This document shows, in pieces, positions 60,459 to 64,000 of a DNA stretch of 64,000 nucleotides. Position 1 is the first letter of the stretch; the number at the start of each line of letters is the position of its first letter. The notes under the pieces were generated by a model. The model made no database searches. It had not been told where the DNA came from and was given only the letters and a program-made list of their open reading frames with translations. The stretch is from Tupaia tana (taxonomy: Eukaryota; Chordata; Mammalia; Scandentia; Tupaiidae): the NCBI GenBank assembly GCA_026018925.1, contig JAKSZU010000506.1, forward strand, positions 31,237 to 95,236. Reading direction: 5' to 3'. The translations under genes were made by a program, and so were the position numbers.

Positions 60459-61709
60459 GATTTTCTACACATAATTCAGCCTCCAGCAAGCAAAGCTAAT
60501 GTGGTAGGGAGACCCTCTGGCCTTCTATACTTGTCTCTGTGTCTCTGAGGTCTCTGTCTCCCTCTGCTCCTGTCTCCTCATTATTTTGGTAATTTTTCCT
60601 TTTTACGATTTTTTTTAAAGGTAGAATTTCTCTCTGGCTCTCAGCTCCATCTTTTGTTTTATTAATAAGCCCTTCTGCTCCTTTCTCCCAGGCAGGAGAG
60701 TTGAGCCATTCTCTGAGAAGATTCCACATGGATACTGGAAACTAGATATTTCAGGGCACAGGTGAAATGAAGATTTTCTACTCATAATTCAGCCTCCAGC
60801 GAGCAAAGCTAGTGCGGTAGGGAACCCCTCTGGCCTTCTTTCCCTGTCTCTGTCTCTCTGAGTTCTCTGTACCTCTCTGCTCCTGTCTCCTCAGTTTTTT
60901 TTTGTAATTTTTCCTTTTTTACGATTTTTTTAAATGTAGAATTTCTCTCTGGCTCTCAGCTCCATCTTTTGTTTTGTCAATAAGCGCTTCTGTTCCTTTC
61001 TCCCAGGCAGGAGAGTTGAGCAATTCTCTGAGAAGTTTCCACATGGATACTGGGAACTAGATATTTCAGGGCACAAGCGAAATGAAGATTTTCTACTCAT
61101 AATTCAGCCTCCAGCAAGCAAAGCTAGTGTGGTAGGGAGCTCCTCTGGCCTTCTATCCCTGTCTCTGTGTCTCTGAGGTCTCTGTCTCTCTCTGCTCCTG
61201 TCTCCTCATTTTTTGGTAATTTTTCCTTTTTATGATTTTTTTAAAGGTAGAATTTCTCTCTGGCTCTCAGCTCCATCTTTTGTTTTGTTAATAAGCCCTT
61301 CTGCTCCTTTCTCCCAGGCAGGAGAGTTGAGCCATTCTATGAGAAGATTCCACATGGATACTGGGAACTAGATATTTCAGGGCGCAGGCGAAATGAAGAT
61401 TTTCTACTCATAATGCAGCCTCCAGCAAGCAAAGCTAGTGTGGTAGGGAGCCCCTCTGGCCTTCGATCCCTGTCTCTGTGTCTCTGAGGTCTCTGTCTCT
61501 CTCTGCTCTTGTCTCCTCATTTTTTTGGTAATTTTTCCTTTTAACGATTTTTTTAAACGTAGAATTTCTCTCTGGCTCTCAGCTCCATCTTCTGTTTTGT
61601 TAATAAGCCTTTCTGCTCCTTTCTCCCAGGCAGGAGAGTTGAGCCATTCTCTGAGAAGTTTCCACATGCTTACTGGGAACTAGATATTTCAGGGCACAGG
61701 CGAAATGAA
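60459..61709. repeat. 4-monomer flank block M, copy 2
   Basis: Same four types in order as 43,878-45,127, about 16,581 bp apart. Anchors: GTTTTATTAATAAG near 60,656; GAGTTCTCTGTACC near 60,859; CCTTTTTTACGAT near 60,912; TTCTATGAG near 61,335; AACGATTTTTTTAAACG at 61,543. The two copies lie on either side of the 20-mer tandem. Confidence 0.9.
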
Positions 61710-63277
61710 GATTTTCTACTCATATTTCAGCCTCCGGCAAGCAAAGCTAGTGTGGTAGGAAGCCCCTCTGGCCTTCTATCCCTGTCTCTGTGTCTCTGAG
61801 GTCTCTGTCTCTCTCTGCTCCGGTCTCCTCATTTATTTTTGGTAATTTTTCCTTTTTCGATTCTTTTAAAGGTAGAATTTCTCTCTGGCTCTCAGCTCCA
61901 TCTTCTGTTTTGTTAATAAGCCATTCTGCTCCTTTCTCCCAGGCAGGAGAGTTGAGCCATTCTCTGAGAAGATTCCATATGGATACTGGGTACTAGATAT
62001 TTCAGAGCACACGCGAAATGAAGATTTTCTTCTCATAATTCAGCCTCCAGCGAGCAAAGCTAGTGTGGTAGGGAGCCCCTCTGGCCTTCTATCCCTGTCT
62101 CTGTGTCTCTGAGGTCTCTGTCTCTCTCTGCTCCAGTCTCCTCATTTATTTTTGGTAATTTTTCCTTTTTACAATTTTTTTAAAGGTAGAATTTCTCTCT
62201 GGCTCTCAGCTCCATCTTCTGTTTTGTTAATAACCCCTTCTGCTCCTTTCTCCCAGACAGGAGAGTTGAGCCGTTCTCTGAGAAGATTCCATATGGATAC
62301 CGGGAACTAGCTATTTCAGGGCACAGGCGAAATGAAGATTTTCTACTCATAATTCAGCCTCCAGCGAGCAAAGCTAGTGTGGTAGGGAGCCCCTCTGGCC
62401 TTCTATCCCTGTCTCTGTGTCTCTGAGGTCTTTGTCTCTCTCTGCTCCTGGCTCCTCATAATTTTTTTGGTAATTTTTCCTTTTTACGATTTTTTGAAAG
62501 GTAGAATTTCTCTCTGGCTCTCAGCTCCATCCTTTGTTTCGTTATTAAGCCCTTCTGCTCCTTTCTCCCAGGCAGGAGAGTTGAGCCGTTCTCTGAGAAG
62601 TTTCCACATGGATACTGGGAACTAGATATTTCAGGGCACAGGCGAAATGAAGATTTTCTACTCATAATTCAGCCTCCAGCAAGCAAAGCTAGTGTGGTAG
62701 GGAGCCCCTCTGGGCTTCTATCCCTGTCTCTTTGTCTCTGAGGTCTCTGTCTCTCTGTGCTCTTTTCTCCTCAGTTTTTTTGGTAATTTTTCCTTTTTAA
62801 GATTTTTTTAAAGGTAGAATGTCTCTCTGGCTCTCAGCTCCATCTTTTGTTTTGTTAATAAGCCCTTCTGCTCCTTTCTCCCAGGCAGGAGATTTGAGCC
62901 ATTCTCTGAGAAGATTCCACATGGATACTGGGAACTAGCTATTTCAGGGCACAGGCGAAATGAAGATTTTCTACTCATAATTCAGCCTCCAGCAAGCAAA
63001 GCTAGTGTGGTAGGGAGCCCCTCTGTCCTTCTTTCCCTGTCTCTGTGTCTCTGAGGTCTCTGTCTCTCTCTGCTCCTGTCTCCTCATATTTTATTGGTAA
63101 TTTTTCCTATTTACGATTTTTTTAAAGGTAGAATTTCTCTCTGGCTCTCAGCTCCGTCTTTTGTTTTGTTAATAAGCCCTTCTGCTCCTTTCTCCCAGGC
63201 AGGAGAGTTGAGCCATTCTCTGAGAAGATTCCACATGGATACTGGGATCTAGATATTTAGGGCACAGGCGAAATGAA
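61710..63277. repeat. Five monomers continuing from block M
   Basis: TTTTTCGATTC type (61,851) with GGGTACTAG and TTCAGAGCAC; CTCCAGTCTCC with ATTTATTTTTGG, AACCCCTTC and GATACCGGG; CTCCTGGCTCC with TTTTTTGAAAGG and GTTATTAAG; CTGGGCTTC with CTCTTTTCTCC, TTAAGATT and GAGATTTGAGCC; CTGTCCTTCTTTCCC with CATATTTTATTGG and the losses in GATATTTAGGGCAC. The order of the first three resembles 39,490-40,117 followed by 20-mer monomer 3. Confidence 0.83.
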
Positions 63278-64000
63278 GATTTTCTACTAATAATTCAGCC
63301 TCCAGCAAGCAAAGCTATTTTAGTAGGGAGCCCCTCTGGACTTCCATCCCTGTCTCTGTGTCTCTGAGGTCTCTGTCTCTCTCTGCTCCGGTCTCCTCAT
63401 TTTTTTTTGGTAATTTACACTTTTTACGAATTTTTTAAAGGTAGAATTTCTCTCTGGCTCTCAGCTCCATCTTTTGCTTCGTTAATAGGCCCTTCTGCTC
63501 CTCTCTCCCAGGCAGGAGAGTTGAGCCATTCTCTGAGAAGATTCCACATGGATTCTGGGAACTAGATATTTCAGGGCACAGGCGAAATGAAGATTTTCTA
63601 CTCATAATTCAGCCTCCAGCAAGCAAAGCTAATGTGGTAGGGAGCCCCTCTGGCCTTCTATACTTGTCTCTGTGTCTCTGAGGTCTCTGTCTCTCTCTGC
63701 TCCTGTCTCCTCATTATTTTGGTAATTTTTCCTTTTTACGATTTTTTTAAAGGTAGAATTTCTCTCTGGTTCTCAGCTCCATCTTTTGTTTTATTAATAA
63801 GCCCTTCTGCTCCTTTCTCCCAGGCAGGAGAGTAGAGCCATTCTCTGAGAAGATTCCACATTGATACTGGGAACTAGATATTTCAGGGCACAGGTGAAAT
63901 GAAGATTTTCTACTCATAATTCAGCCTCCAGCGAGCAAAGCTAGTGCGGTAGGGAGCCCCTCTGGCCTTCTAGCCCTGTCTCTGTCTCTCTGAGTTCTTT
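63278..64000. repeat. Right window edge: second copy of the 60.14-60.87 kb series
   Basis: The TTTACGAATT monomer, then the GCTAATGTGG/CATTATTTTGG/GTTTTATTAATAAG monomer with CTATACTTG, then the start of the GTGCGGTAGGG/GAGTTCT monomer: the same order as 60,144 onward, 10 monomers apart. The array is cut by the window end in mid-monomer. Confidence 0.88.

Larger units (their letters stand above)
1..64000. repeat. Satellite DNA array, ~313-bp monomer, about 204 head-to-tail copies
   Basis: Landmarks such as GATTTTCTAC, AAAGCTAGTGTGGTAGGG, CTCCCAGGCAGGAGAG and GATACTGGGAACTAG return every 312-315 bp through the window (for example phase starts at 1, 314, 626, 938, 1251, 1564, 1877 and 2190). 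All copies have the same orientation and no foreign sequence interrupts them. Length differences between monomers come mostly from a T-run after CTCCTCA (about 5 to 12 T) and a few 1-3 base indels. The array continues beyond both window edges. No stretch longer than 300 bases holds anything other than this repeat, and no gene is supported. A structural or heterochromatic role is inferred from the general behaviour of satellites; centromere identity is not shown by the sequence. Confidence 0.98.

Noticed and set aside
1-64000. CRISPR array
   Set aside because: Direct repeats are regular, but the unit is 313 bp with no alternation of short repeat and unique spacer, and there are no cas genes.
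1-64000. CENP-B box
   Set aside because: The nearest candidates, GTTTCGTTAATAAGCCC and GATACGGGAAC variants, fail several of the essential positions of the TTCG....A..CGGG pattern on either strand. None was found by eye.
1-64000. Tandem-repeat protein gene (mucin-like or other VNTR exon)
   Set aside because: A coding tandem would keep unit length a multiple of 3 and avoid frame-breaking indels. Here the unit is about 313 bp and T-run indels are frequent.
1-64000. Assembly artefact from collapsed or looped repeats
   Set aside because: Not excluded, but the ordered private variants, hybrids and unequal copy spacings look biological rather than exact duplication; only raw long reads could settle it.

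Overview
The whole 64 kb is a single tandem-repeat (satellite DNA) array. A unit of about 313 bp recurs head-to-tail roughly 204 times, always in the same orientation, from the first base to the last. I found no protein-coding gene, tRNA, rRNA, transposon insertion, inversion or unique-sequence gap. The array runs off both ends of the window, so neither boundary is seen. The many 60-107 codon open frames are by-products of the repeat: one strand of the unit is pyrimidine-rich and the other purine-rich, so both are poor in stop codons.

Organism: long gene-free satellite with multi-monomer (higher-order) periodicity points to a eukaryotic heterochromatic region (centromeric, pericentromeric or subtelomeric). 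The main CpG sites vary among monomers as CG, TG and CA, the pattern left by deamination of methylated CpG. That favours a genome with CpG methylation, most likely a vertebrate, although plants are not excluded. I do not recognise the monomer and cannot name the species.

Layout: 1-4,693 holds rather uniform monomers. 4,694-9,076 holds two tandem copies of a 7-monomer unit (about 2.19 kb). 9,077-12,197 is again fairly uniform. 12,198-21,921 is a diverged, mixed zone with a distinct subfamily (GGTTGAAT in place of GGTAGAAT) and an 8-monomer-spaced duplication. From 21,922 to 35,100 the same monomer series appears three times, at spacings of 15 and 18 monomers, with one whole-monomer loss. 35,101-43,877 is a mosaic of blocks copied at 6-, 14- and 30-monomer spacings. 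44,816-57,328 carries the clearest higher-order repeat: two complete copies of a 20-monomer, about 6.257 kb unit plus a 3-monomer start of a third. 58,269-64,000 is again mosaic and repeats a 4-monomer series that also lies just left of the 20-mer block.

The blocks record repeated unequal exchange or conversion. Several monomers are visibly hybrids of two different neighbours and mark exchange points to within about 50-100 bp. All alignments were made by eye, so copy identities are qualitative. Block coordinates use a fixed phase, taking the start of a monomer as GATTTTCTAC.
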